DNA of 64,000 nt from Stutzerimonas frequens (GCF_024448335.1 NZ_JAMOHM010000002.1:124001-188000); one strand, 5' to 3'. Numbered from the stretch's first letter, positions 18,214 through 27,057 are shown. Numbers and translations: made by a program. The notes: generated by a model from the letters alone, not told the origin.

Positions 18214-19997
18214 ATAATCCCCAACACATCAGAAATGCCGCCACGAACAAGCTCGGCTCCTCGCTTTAGCTTGTCATGCCCCATAGCCCAAGTATGGCTT
18301 GACAAATCTGCACGCCGACTAACCACGATGTTCATTACATCCATACACATAACCTTTAGGCCATAATCAGCTGCAACCAGAGCTAAAAATGTATCTGCAG
18401 TAGCTACGCTAGCGTCCGGATACCTGGGCATGTTAGCGGCGGACTTCCTCAGCCCTATTGTATTCCCAGCTAGCCACAAGCTTTCACCTCCCAACTTTTC
18501 TGAGGGAAAAACCTGCAAATCCCGCATTTGTACACTCCGCGCATACAACTGTCGGTCTTCTTCAAAATATACAAACTTTGGTGGCTTGCCGTACATATCG
18601 CAATCAACAATACCAAGATGCAACATACTATCAAATAGATAATAAGGCCCGTAGTAGTCATCATCATCCATTCGAAATGTATGAGTACCGATTGCCAGTT
18701 GATATGCCAGATTCAAGCATGCGCCAGCAGACATCTCGCCCGGCAACGCAACAATCCTCTCGTTAGCGGCCAAACCAAAATCCTGATTCGCCAGGTCTGC
18801 CATATCGCCGTTATAGACAATAACTAGCTCTTTCTTCTCGTACAGCTGCCCTCGAAAAGTTTCCAACACTCGCGGAATGAAATCCTTCCTGTAGGTTGGC
18901 GCCAACACAGACGCCATAAAATCCGGTCCATTTTTTTGTTCCAGACCAAGATCTTGGGCAATCGTAGCCAGCCGCATCGCGTAGGTATGTTGAGCATTTA
19001 CCTCACGCCAGGCTAGATGCGCCTGATGCTGCCAGGAAAGGTAGTCCTCCGCATCACGTTCAAGCTTAAGCCCTAATTCATCGAGTGAGGACGTCGAATA
19101 GCAGAGCCCCCCCCTGATATCGTCGCTCGGAATTTCCCCCAAATGATAAAGAGGCACTCGACAGGCCGCCGCTTCAACCATCATCCATTGCTGCTCAGTC
19201 TTTGCGATCACGGACTGGCTTGAGCTTAAAACTCCTTTAGAAAATTTAATCAGGTCCGGCTTATGCGCAATATCGACACTACCAAGTACACGCCAGCCCT
19301 CGACAGACAAAGAATTTAGCTTGCCGGCAAACAGCTGATTATTAGAGTCGCACAAGCTAATTCCTGCGCGCCTGAGATAATCAAACTTCTCCGCAGACTT
19401 TATGATATCTATTAGACCGTCGTAGACCACCCCAATATCGTCTTGCTCAGAATGAGATGATCTGTAGGGATTGAAAATCCTAGGCTGAACGGCAGGCAGC
19501 AGCAACTTGGCTGAAATACCCTGCCGCTCAAGCAGTATAAGTTCTTCTGGATCAGCACAGTAAACATGGTCCGCCAGCGCCGCAAAGGCAGCATAATTAC
19601 TGTGGTACTGGCTATCTTTGGTAAACCAGTAGACTGTTGGAATCTCGTTACCCCTAGCAAACCCCAGTAATTCTCGCAGCTCAGCATTGGCGTCATTCTG
19701 CGTCAACTGAGCCATATACCAGTCGCGCGTAACGGTCTCAAAACACGACTCAATCAGAATAAAATCAAGCTTGGAATGCTCAAGAACAAATTTCCAGTTA
19801 CTTGGCGTCAGAAGATGCACATTCGACTCGTAACGAAGTGCAGCATTCAACCGACCCGTCACTAGAGCGCCAATACTAAGCTCACCGCCAATAGCGTCAG
19901 AGCCAATAACCTCATCATTTCGCGGCGGGCAGTAGAACTTAATTCGACTCAACAACGAATCGTTGAGATCGCCATAACGATCAACAACATCGGACAT
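18210..19997 (-). CDS. Two-domain glycosyltransferase (DUF3880-like / GT2)
   Basis: A 595-residue protein of two parts. Residues 1-340 look like a GT-B-type domain with a helix-rich recognition fold (IPTVYWFTKDSQYHSNYAAF, LYHLGEIP). Residues 365-595 look like a GT2 catalytic domain (SVLAPTYRKDFIPRVLETF) with the acidic metal site FRMDDDDYYGP near 470. Such proteins often modify surface glycans or protein-linked glycans. It overlaps the next gene by four bases. Upstream lies a GC-rich hairpin and then the SQD1-like gene. Function beyond glycosyl transfer is not assigned. Confidence 0.72.
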   Translation of the reverse strand: MSDVVDRYGDLNDSLLSRIKFYCPPRNDEVIGSDAIGGELSIGALVTGRLNAALRYESNVHLLTPSNWKFVLEHSKLDFILIESCFETVTRDWYMAQLTQNDANAELRELLGFARGNEIPTVYWFTKDSQYHSNYAAFAALADHVYCADPEELILLERQGISAKLLLPAVQPRIFNPYRSSHSEQDDIGVVYDGLIDIIKSAEKFDYLRRAGISLCDSNNQLFAGKLNSLSVEGWRVLGSVDIAHKPDLIKFSKGVLSSSQSVIAKTEQQWMMVEAAACRVPLYHLGEIPSDDIRGGLCYSTSSLDELGLKLERDAEDYLSWQHQAHLAWREVNAQHTYAMRLATIAQDLGLEQKNGPDFMASVLAPTYRKDFIPRVLETFRGQLYEKKELVIVYNGDMADLANQDFGLAANERIVALPGEMSAGACLNLAYQLAIGTHTFRMDDDDYYGPYYLFDSMLHLGIVDCDMYGKPPKFVYFEEDRQLYARSVQMRDLQVFPSEKLGGESLWLAGNTIGLRKSAANMPRYPDASVATADTFLALVAADYGLKVMCMDVMNIVVSRRADLSSHTWAMGHDKLKRGAELVRGGISDVLGII

Positions 19998-20016
19998 CTT
20001 CTTCGCCTTATTAGTT

Positions 20017-20037
20017 GGCGCGGCTCAAGGCCGCGCC
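20017..20037. repeat. Intra-operon GC-rich hairpin
   Basis: An inverted repeat with arms GGCGCGG and CCGCGCC and a seven-base loop lies in the 50-base gap between the SQD1-like gene and the 595-residue glycosyltransferase gene. On the plus strand it is followed by a T-rich run; in the direction of transcription (minus) it is not. It therefore looks more like an mRNA-processing or stability element, or a partial attenuator, than a clean terminator. Confidence 0.5.
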
Positions 20038-20047
20038 TTTTCCTTGT

Positions 20048-21232
20048 TTACCACTTGATGCCTTTGAAGATCACATCCTTGCGGATGTTTTCCTTGAACT
20101 TGCCGACTACCTGGAACATCCCGGCCATGACCTCGTCGGTGAGGTAGTGCGGCTGCACGCCCAGGTCGATCAAGCCCTGGTAGGTCGGGTTGTAGTAGTG
20201 CTCTTCGGCTTCCTTGCGCGGGTTCTCCAGGTGGTTGACCTTGACGTCGTAACCCAGGGATTGGCCCACACGCTGCACCATATCGGCCAGTTGGTTGGCG
20301 GAGAAGGTTTCCATGATCTGGTTGAAGATGCGCAGCTCACCCTTGGCGGCCGGGGCCTTCTCGGAGTGGTGAACGCACTGCAGGGTGTCCTTGATATTGA
20401 GGTAGCCACGGGTCTGGCCGCCTTTGCCGTATACGGTCAGCGGGTAGTCGACCACGGCCTGGACGATGAAGCGGTTGACGATGGTGCCGAACACTTCGTC
20501 GTAGTTGAAGATGGTGTTTAGGCGCGGGTCGATGGCGGCTTCGTCGGTTTCGATGCCGTAGACCGGGCCCTGCATCAGGTCGGTTACGCGCAGGTCCCAC
20601 ATACGCACGCCGAACCACATCAGGTCGGTGTCCATCACCTTGGTGGTGTGGTAGATGGAGCCGGCGGCACGCGGGAACAGGAACTTGCCCTTGCGGCCCT
20701 TGTGCTCGATCTCGAGCCAGCCTTCTTCGATGTCGATATTCGGGGTGCCGTACTCGCCCATGGTGCCCAGCTTGATGATGTGGGTATCGCGGGAGAAGTC
20801 GCGCACGGCGAACATCAGGTTGTTGGTCACGCGCAGGTTGTTGACGATGGTCTGGTCAGCGTGTGCGTAGTCGATCAGCGAGTACGGCGCGGAAGGCTGC
20901 TCGGCATAGTGCACGACGGTTTCCGGAATGCCGGTGAACGCCGGGTTGACGCACCAGTTGTACTTGACGCTGCCATCGAACAGCGAGCGCATGACCTGCG
21001 GCTCGGCCAAGTCGCCGATCACCACCTTGATCTCGTAGCCGGTCTTTTCGTGCCAGATCTTGGCCCGCTCCATCAGGGTGGGGATCGGGTAGAGCATGCC
21101 GACGTCCAGGTCCTGGCAGTTGTTGCGGCGCAGGTAGTTGTCGACCACGGTGACTTGATAGCCGCGGGCCGAGAAGTACATGGCGGAGGGCCAACCCAAG
21201 TAGCCGTCGCCGCCGAGAATCAATACGTGCAT
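20048..21232 (-). CDS. SQD1/Agl3-like UDP-sulfoquinovose synthase
   Basis: Extended SDR of 394 residues resembling UDP-sulfoquinovose synthase, which converts UDP-glucose and sulfite to UDP-sulfoquinovose. It has the SQD1-type NAD motif LGGDGYLGWPSAMYFS, the long block HIIKLGTMGEYGTP followed by NIDIEEGW (about 150-170), the catalytic YHTTK, and LTVYGKGGQTRGYLNIKDT. In the SQD1 family that Thr and the Tyr/Lys pair are catalytic. The 'EAEEHYYNP' tail is also SQD1-like. A related epimerase of other specificity cannot be excluded. No SQD2-type glycolipid synthase is seen, so the sugar would go into the exported polymer. The gene is GC-rich. Confidence 0.78.
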   Translation of the reverse strand: MHVLILGGDGYLGWPSAMYFSARGYQVTVVDNYLRRNNCQDLDVGMLYPIPTLMERAKIWHEKTGYEIKVVIGDLAEPQVMRSLFDGSVKYNWCVNPAFTGIPETVVHYAEQPSAPYSLIDYAHADQTIVNNLRVTNNLMFAVRDFSRDTHIIKLGTMGEYGTPNIDIEEGWLEIEHKGRKGKFLFPRAAGSIYHTTKVMDTDLMWFGVRMWDLRVTDLMQGPVYGIETDEAAIDPRLNTIFNYDEVFGTIVNRFIVQAVVDYPLTVYGKGGQTRGYLNIKDTLQCVHHSEKAPAAKGELRIFNQIMETFSANQLADMVQRVGQSLGYDVKVNHLENPRKEAEEHYYNPTYQGLIDLGVQPHYLTDEVMAGMFQVVGKFKENIRKDVIFKGIKW

Positions 21233-21291
21233 GTTTCACTCCTGAAAAGTTTCCGGCGAGCGCTGCCCGCCGGCGGTTGCTGCGATCTTCT

Positions 21292-22323
21292 TCAGATCAG
21301 GTTGTTTTCGACGAGGAACACCGCCAGTTCGTCCTGGCTCAGCTTGGGCTCGTTCGCCGAGTTGTAGGGGTTCTCCACCTGTTCGGAGACCACGCCCTGG
21401 TAGCTGTAGTCGATGTCGGTGAAACGCTTCATGATCGCCGGCTTGACGACGAAGTAACGTTCGAGCTCCAGCGCGCGACCGGTTTCTTCGCCGGTCATCA
21501 GCTCTTCGTAGAGCTTCTCGCCCGGCTTGACGCCGATTTCCTTGATCTCGATCTTCGCCGGGTCCTGGCCGTACTCGGGGGCCAGCTTGCGGATCATCAC
21601 TTCGGCGAGATCCTTGATGGCGATGACCGGCATCTTGGTGACGAACACTTCGCCGCCCTTGGCCAGCATGGCGGAGTCGACGATCAGCTGGACCGACTCT
21701 TCGACGCTCATGATGAAACGGGTCATTTCGCGGTGGGTCAGGGTCAGCGGGCCACCCTTGCGCAGCTGCTCGCGGAAGATCGGGATGACCGAACCACGCG
21801 AGCCGAGCACGTTGCCGAAACGGGTGGAGGCGAAGATGCAGCCGGACTTCTTGAACTCGACGTTGGCGGCGGTGATCAGACGCTCGCCCATCAGCTTGGA
21901 GGTGCCCATCACGTTGGTGGGGTTCACCGCCTTGTCGGAGCTGGTGAAGATGACCTTGCTCACGCCGGAGTTGACCGCGGCACGAACGATGTTGTCGACA
22001 CCGAGGATGTTGGTCTGCACCGCCTCGTGCGGCACCTGTTCGCAGAGAATGACGTGCTTGAATGCCGCGGTGTGGAAGACGATATCGACGCCTTCCATCT
22101 TGCGGGTCAGCGCGCCTTCGTCGCGGATGTCGCACAGGTAGAAGTGCACGTTGTGATGATCGCGATAGGCCTCGGTCTGGTAGAACAACTCGCTTTCGTT
22201 GTTATCCAGAACGACAAGCTCCTTGACGCCATACTTGTACACCAGCTGATTGACCAATTCCTTGCCAACCGTGCCGCAACCGCCAGTGACCAGCACCTTC
22301 TTGTCTTCGAAAAACATCGTCAT
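21292..22323 (-). CDS. UDP-sugar 4,6-dehydratase (CapD/PseB-like)
   Basis: Soluble SDR of 343 residues with VLVTGGCGTVGKELVNQL, DIVFHTAAFKHVILCE, SSDKAVNPTNVMGTSK (Met-Gly-Thr-Ser-Lys in place of YxxxK) and RFGNVLGSRGSVIPIF. It is the catalytic domain type of WbpM without the membrane part, so the locus has two 4,6-dehydratases. It may feed a different 6-deoxy sugar. The C-terminal GVKPGEKLYEELMTGEE matches the family. It lies between wecC and the SQD1-like gene and is GC-rich. Confidence 0.88.
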   Translation of the reverse strand: MTMFFEDKKVLVTGGCGTVGKELVNQLVYKYGVKELVVLDNNESELFYQTEAYRDHHNVHFYLCDIRDEGALTRKMEGVDIVFHTAAFKHVILCEQVPHEAVQTNILGVDNIVRAAVNSGVSKVIFTSSDKAVNPTNVMGTSKLMGERLITAANVEFKKSGCIFASTRFGNVLGSRGSVIPIFREQLRKGGPLTLTHREMTRFIMSVEESVQLIVDSAMLAKGGEVFVTKMPVIAIKDLAEVMIRKLAPEYGQDPAKIEIKEIGVKPGEKLYEELMTGEETGRALELERYFVVKPAIMKRFTDIDYSYQGVVSEQVENPYNSANEPKLSQDELAVFLVENNLI

Positions 22324-22365
22324 GTCGATTTCCTGTAATTTGCTCGCCTGGGGGGCTTACTTCGT

Positions 22366-23634
22366 TTAGATCGCAATACCTTTCCAGGCACCGCATGTAT
22401 CCAATACCGCCTGGTTGGCGTTATTGCCTAGCTGTACCGACTGGAAGTCCTTGTGGGCTACCAGCAGTACGAGAATATCGGCCTTTTGTAGGGCCTCCTG
22501 CAGTTCCACGAACTGCGCGTTTGGATGCAGGGCGGCGGGCGCAGCCGTCAGGTGCGGCTCGACAGCAAGGACTGCGTCGAGATACTTCGCCGAAATCGTA
22601 TTGACGATAGTAAGCGCTGGGCTGGAACGTAAATCATCAATATTCGCCTTATAACTCAGGCCAAGGAACGCTACTTTGGCCTGTCGCCCGCCATGTTGGG
22701 CTTGCCAACTTGTCAAAATATCCTCAACCTGTCTCACAATCTGCAGCGGACGCTCGTCGTTGATCGTGCGCGCCTGGCGGATGATTCGCGCCTGATCGGG
22801 GACGGCATCGACAATGAACCACGGATCGATGGCAATGCAATGGCCACCAACACCTGGGCCGGGCTGAAGGATATTGACGCGCGGGTGACGGTTGGCCAGA
22901 GCGATCAACTCCCAAGGGTTGATCCCCAGCCTCTCGCAGATGGCGGCCAGCTCATTGGCGAAGGCGATGTTTACGTCGCGAAAGCTGTTTTCCGTCAATT
23001 TGCACATCTCGGCAGTGCGCGCATTGGTGATCACGCACTCGCCTTCGACGAATATCTTGTACAGGCTCGTCGCCACTTCCGAACAGCGCGGCGTCATCCC
23101 GCCAATCACTCGGTCGTTATGCACCAGCTCGCTCAGTACGTGCCCAGGCAATACGCGCTCGGGGCAGTGAGCAATCCGAATGTCAGAGGCTTCGCCAGCC
23201 GTTTGAGGAAACGTCAGATCAGGGCGCGCTTCAGCGAGCCAGGCCGCCATCCGTTCAGTGGCTCCTACCGGAGACGTAGACTCAAGAACCACCAGATCCC
23301 CAGCTTTTAATACAGGGGCGATCGCCTTGCTGGCCGATTCGATGTAGGAAAGGTCAGGCTCGTGATTGGCGTTAAAAGGCGTAGGCACAGCAATTAGGAA
23401 TGCATCTGCGGGTTCTACCACCGTAGTGGCGCGCAGATACCCTTCGGTCACGGCTGCGTGCACGAGGATGTCGAGGTCAGGCTCGACGATATGCACCTCT
23501 CCGCGGTTTATCGTCTCAACAGCGTGGGTGTTGATGTCGATGCCAATCACCTTGCGCTTGCGGGACGCAAATACAGCTGCCGTGGGCAGGCCGATGTAAC
23601 CAAGCCCGACCACAGCAATGGTGCCAAAAGTCAT
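22366..23634 (-). CDS. wecC: UDP-N-acetyl-D-mannosamine dehydrogenase
   Basis: Oxidises UDP-ManNAc to UDP-ManNAcA with two NAD. The 422-residue protein has the N-terminal VVGLGYIGLPTA NAD motif, the central helix with LTENSFRDVNIAFANELA (about 210-228), the catalytic-Cys block PGPGVGGHCIAIDP (about 255-268), and a C-terminal UDP-binding domain with FLGLSYKANIDDLR. It is adjacent to wecB (stop and start one base apart), which makes its substrate. The polymer should therefore contain a mannosaminuronic acid residue. Confidence 0.93.
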   Translation of the reverse strand: MTFGTIAVVGLGYIGLPTAAVFASRKRKVIGIDINTHAVETINRGEVHIVEPDLDILVHAAVTEGYLRATTVVEPADAFLIAVPTPFNANHEPDLSYIESASKAIAPVLKAGDLVVLESTSPVGATERMAAWLAEARPDLTFPQTAGEASDIRIAHCPERVLPGHVLSELVHNDRVIGGMTPRCSEVATSLYKIFVEGECVITNARTAEMCKLTENSFRDVNIAFANELAAICERLGINPWELIALANRHPRVNILQPGPGVGGHCIAIDPWFIVDAVPDQARIIRQARTINDERPLQIVRQVEDILTSWQAQHGGRQAKVAFLGLSYKANIDDLRSSPALTIVNTISAKYLDAVLAVEPHLTAAPAALHPNAQFVELQEALQKADILVLLVAHKDFQSVQLGNNANQAVLDTCGAWKGIAI

Positions 23635-24768
23635 TTATGGTCTCTTAATCACGGAATTGAGTGTGTCGATGATCCGCAAGCACGCCTTGCCATCCCCATA
23701 CGGGTTATGAGCGTAGGCCATGGACTGGTATGTGCGCTCATCAGTCAGCAGGGTACTTAGCCCATTCCTGATCGCTGCTACATCCGTACCCACCAGCTTT
23801 ACGGTACCGGCTTCGACCGCTTCGGGTCGTTCAGTGGTGTCACGCATGACCAGAACAGGCTTGCCCAGCGAAGGGGCTTCTTCTTGTATGCCACCTGAGT
23901 CGGTAAGAATCAGATAGGCGCGGTTCATCAGGTAGACGAAAGGCAGGTAATCCAGCGGCTCGATCAAATGGATATTGTCGATGCCTGCCAATAGACGATT
24001 GACGAGCTCGCTCACGTTCGGATTCAGGTGGACCGGGTAGACAATGTCGATATCCGGAAAAGCCTTCGCCGTTTCGGCCAGCGCTTGGCAGATTCGCTCA
24101 AACCCACCACCAAAGCTTTCGCGTCGGTGCCCGGTGACCAAAACCAATCGGCTGTCCGGGCGGATAAAGTTGAATTTCCGATCAAGGCTCTGCTGCAACG
24201 TCACCTCCTTCTGCAGCTTCGTCACCACTTGCAACAGCGCATCGATAACTGTGTTGCCTGTCACCTCGATGCCATTCTTGATGCCCTCGCGCAGCAGATT
24301 TTGGCGGGAGGTTTCGGTGGGTGCGAAATGCAGCGTGGCGAGCGCGCCTGTTAGCTTGCGGTTGCCCTCTTCCGGCCAGGGCGAATACATATTGCCGGTT
24401 CGCAGCCCTGCCTCGACATGAGCAACGGGTATCTGGTGATAGTAAGCGGCAAGCGTGCTGGCAAAAGTCGTGGCGGTATCACCATGAACCAGCACCACGT
24501 CGGGCCTGAAGTCGGAAAATACCTGCTTCATGCCCTTAAGAATTGCGCTAGTGATATCCGACAGGTCCTGACCGGGCTTCATGATGTTCAGATCGAAATC
24601 AGGGATCAGATCGAACAGGCCCAGTACCTGATCAAGCATCTGCCTATGCTGCCCGGTAACACAGACCTTAGCGTCGAAACGCGAGTCGGCATTCAGAGCG
24701 AGGGCCAGCGGGGCCATCTTGATCGCTTCCGGCCGTGTCCCGAAGACGCATAGGGTTTTGACTGTCAT
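23635..24768 (-). CDS. wecB: UDP-N-acetylglucosamine 2-epimerase (non-hydrolysing)
   Basis: Interconverts UDP-GlcNAc and UDP-ManNAc. The 377-residue protein shows [13 protein letters not shown] at the N-terminus, [22 protein letters not shown] (about 115), GHRRESFG and the donor-site run [20 protein letters not shown] followed by TERPE (about 290-315). It heads the compact glycan transcription unit and is directly followed by wecC. The upstream frameshifted metallo-beta-lactamase gene ends only some 33 bases before its ATG if read through, so the promoter may lie inside or before that gene. Confidence 0.94.
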   Translation of the reverse strand: MTVKTLCVFGTRPEAIKMAPLALALNADSRFDAKVCVTGQHRQMLDQVLGLFDLIPDFDLNIMKPGQDLSDITSAILKGMKQVFSDFRPDVVLVHGDTATTFASTLAAYYHQIPVAHVEAGLRTGNMYSPWPEEGNRKLTGALATLHFAPTETSRQNLLREGIKNGIEVTGNTVIDALLQVVTKLQKEVTLQQSLDRKFNFIRPDSRLVLVTGHRRESFGGGFERICQALAETAKAFPDIDIVYPVHLNPNVSELVNRLLAGIDNIHLIEPLDYLPFVYLMNRAYLILTDSGGIQEEAPSLGKPVLVMRDTTERPEAVEAGTVKLVGTDVAAIRNGLSTLLTDERTYQSMAYAHNPYGDGKACLRIIDTLNSVIKRP

Positions 24769-24801
24769 ACCATATCCATAGCTTGAGCCGGCGCGAGGGC
24801 C

Positions 24802-26282
24802 TTATTGCGGGATTTCCAGCTGCAACGGTTGTTGCTTGTCCTGATAAATAGCGGCGAGCCTTGCGGCCAATGCTTGCTTTGCTTTTGATTCGCCGTGAAC
24901 GATGCGTATGTGAGATGGCCGTCGCCGCATGCTGGTTACAAATTTCACCAACCATCCTGGTCTGCATGAGCAGAGTAGCCGCCAATGGTCGTCACACCGG
25001 CTCTGATTGCCAAACGCTCACCGTCGAGATCGACGTAACCGCCTTTTGGGCCAAAGCTTTGAATAGCATGACCAGGCGTGCCTGCCGCCTGGTAACCAAC
25101 GAACAATACGTTGTGCCTCTGGTTGCCCAGCATCGCTTTCAGGTAATTGACGATACGCCCACTAGAGCACATGCCGTTACCGGCGATAACGATTGCCGGA
25201 TGGGCGCTGCGTGCCAGATATCCAACCATTCGTAGATGTTCGGCATGGCTGTCGACTGTCAGTAGCTGCTCGAACCCCAGCGGGCGGCGGCCGGATTGTA
25301 CACGCTTGATGGCCTCCTGATTCCAGAAGGGCTTCAGTTCCCGATAGGCTGCAGTGAAGCGATTTGCGAGCGGAGAGTCGAGGATGATGGGAAGCTCTGG
25401 CCAATTCTTTTCCAGACCAGACGCCTGAGCACCATCAGGCCCGCTGGCTTCAACCCCATCCCGGGATGATGCTGCGGACTTGGTTTGAGCGCGATGGATA
25501 ATGTCTTCCAGCTCATATAGCAGCTCCTGGGTACGGCCAATGCTGAACGCAGGAATCAGTACTGTCCCGCCATCTTGCAAGGCCCGCTGGATAACATGCT
25601 CGAGGCGCTGACGGCGGGTGCAGCGATCCTCGTGCTGCCGATCACCGTAAGTGCTTTCGATAACGAGGATGTCTACACGATAAGGTGCTTTCGGGGCGGG
25701 CAGCATCGGTGCGTGCGGCGCACCAAGGTCTCCGGAAAACGCAACTCGCTTGTTTTCACCGGTCTTTGGATAAGTCAGATCTAGCTCGACGTACGCCAAG
25801 CCGAGAATATGCCTGGCTCTCTGCAAGCGTATACGACAGATGAGATCACTGGCCTCGCGCAAGTTGAACCAAGTGTTGTAGGGCAAGGCAATGATGCGCC
25901 GCTCAATCAGCTTGATATAGCGCTCGACCTGCTTCTGGTCTCGACTCACCCCAATCTTGAAAGCATCTTCGAGCACAATGGGCAGCAATTTGGCGGAGGG
26001 CTCGCTGCATAGAATAGGGCCCTTGAATCCAGCAGCGAGCAGATAGGGGATCCGGCCAACGTGATCAATATGTACGTGCGTTACGATGAGTGCCCGAATC
26101 GTATCGATCGGAAATGCAATACCTAGACTGCCCCCCCCCGTCTGTCCCTCATTGGCGGTGTCACCACCCTGAAATACACCGCAGTCGATCAGGTAGCTGT
26201 TGACGGCATCGGCATGCAATTCGTGGCACGAGCCGGTCACTCCGGTAGTCGATCCGTGGTGATTGATTAGGGGGGAAAGCAT
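24802..26282 (-). pseudogene. Frameshifted beta-CASP metallo-beta-lactamase RNase-like protein
   Basis: MBL-fold/beta-CASP protein of the YsnF/archaeal-CPSF type with THVHIDHVGRIPYLL, FSGDLGAPHAP, ESTYGDRQHE and GNGMCSSGRIVNYL. The open frame ends at 24945, just after GGYSAHADQDG. Shifting by one base at 24948-24953 (CCAACC on the plus strand) restores a normal end, LVKFVTSMRRRPSHIRIVHG and ESKAKQ, to a TAA at 24802-24804. The missing tail holds the conserved VHGE motif. It looks like loss of one T from a GGTTTGG run, either a real recent mutation or a base-calling error. Intact length would be about 493 residues. It lies between ihfB and wecB. Confidence 0.85.
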
Positions 26283-26514
26283 CGGTTAGTTCCTTTAACC
26301 TCGCGCTGTGACGGACATCGCAAAACGGCCGGCATTTTGCCATGCGGCTGCCCTTACACCAAGTGTGGCCACCGCAAATAACTGGCCAAGTGGGGAACCA
26401 TCGATCTACAGCTTCGCAAACAAATCTGGCGCGACCAGCTCGAAGCTCTAGATGCCGGGGCAACTCGCTAACTTGCACATGCTGCACGGCCCGCCTTTTA
26501 CAGAGGCCAGGGCT

Positions 26515-26799
26515 CTAGTCCTCCTCGTTCACCCGATCCCGCAATTCCTTCCCCGGCTTGAAATGCGGAACGAATTTGCCGTCGAGGCTGACGGACTGGC
26601 CGGTTTTGGGATTACGGCCGATGCGCGGGGCGCGGTAGTGCAGGGAGAAACTGCCGAAGCCGCGGATCTCGATCCTCTCGCCGGTGGCCAGGGCCTGAGC
26701 CATTTGCTCGAGCATGGTCTTGATGGCCAGCTCGACATCCTTGGATGAAAGCAGCCCCTGCTGGGTGACGATTCGCTCGATCAACTCCGACTTGGTCAT
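26515..26799 (-). CDS. ihfB: Integration host factor beta subunit
   Basis: DNA-bending HU-family protein of 94 residues, expected to pair with IhfA. It contains [14 protein letters not shown], the beta-arm region with [15 protein letters not shown], and the DNA-intercalating arm [15 protein letters not shown]. In P. aeruginosa and many gammaproteobacteria ihfB directly follows rpsA. Here the upstream neighbour is instead a convergence-style terminator and deaD. ihfB forms the border of the glycan locus, as in P. aeruginosa. Confidence 0.96.
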   Translation of the reverse strand: MTKSELIERIVTQQGLLSSKDVELAIKTMLEQMAQALATGERIEIRGFGSFSLHYRAPRIGRNPKTGQSVSLDGKFVPHFKPGKELRDRVNEED

Positions 26800-26977
26800 G
26801 GTTTTCCCTTCGTTTTCAAGCGGCTAGATCATTCGGGTTGCGTTCGTTTGTAGCATGTTGTTCAGAGTTTGAACAGCCCGAACGGGATTGACGACGAATG
26901 AGTGCTTGGTTTAGGAGACCGTGACACAGATCGGAAATCTGGCTCGCCCGCCCGCTCATGGGCGGCGCCGGTCGAAG

Positions 26978-27002
26978 GCAGGATTTCTGCCAGATCTTTT
27001 TT
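26978..27002 (+). terminator. Hairpin with T-run, orphan
   Basis: GGCAG and CTGCC arms with a five-base loop are followed on the plus strand by AGATC and six Ts. No plus-strand gene lies upstream, so it may be a relic, or an ihfB leader structure when read on the minus strand. A flanking pair, ATCTGGC (from about 26940) and GCCAGAT, extends the possible structure. Confidence 0.4.
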
Positions 27003-27010
27003 AAGGGAAT

Positions 27011-27045
27011 AAAAAAGGCGGGCTCTAGAGCCCGCCTTTCGTTTT
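27011..27045 (-). terminator. Rho-independent terminator of deaD
   Basis: A perfect 20-base palindrome at 27017-27036 (GGCGGGCTC arm) is followed in the minus direction by six Ts, 13 bases after the deaD stop. On the plus strand it is followed by a weaker T-rich stretch. Confidence 0.9.
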
Positions 27046-27057
27046 GCCTACTGCAAA

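Noticed and set aside
21277..22338. Plus-strand open frame of 353 codons opposite the 4,6-dehydratase
   Set aside because: It is antisense to a well-conserved gene and has no recognisable motif.
24802..26282. Reading the MBL gene as a normal shorter protein
   Set aside because: The conserved C-terminal VHGE motif is intact in another frame directly after the stop, so a frameshift explains it better.
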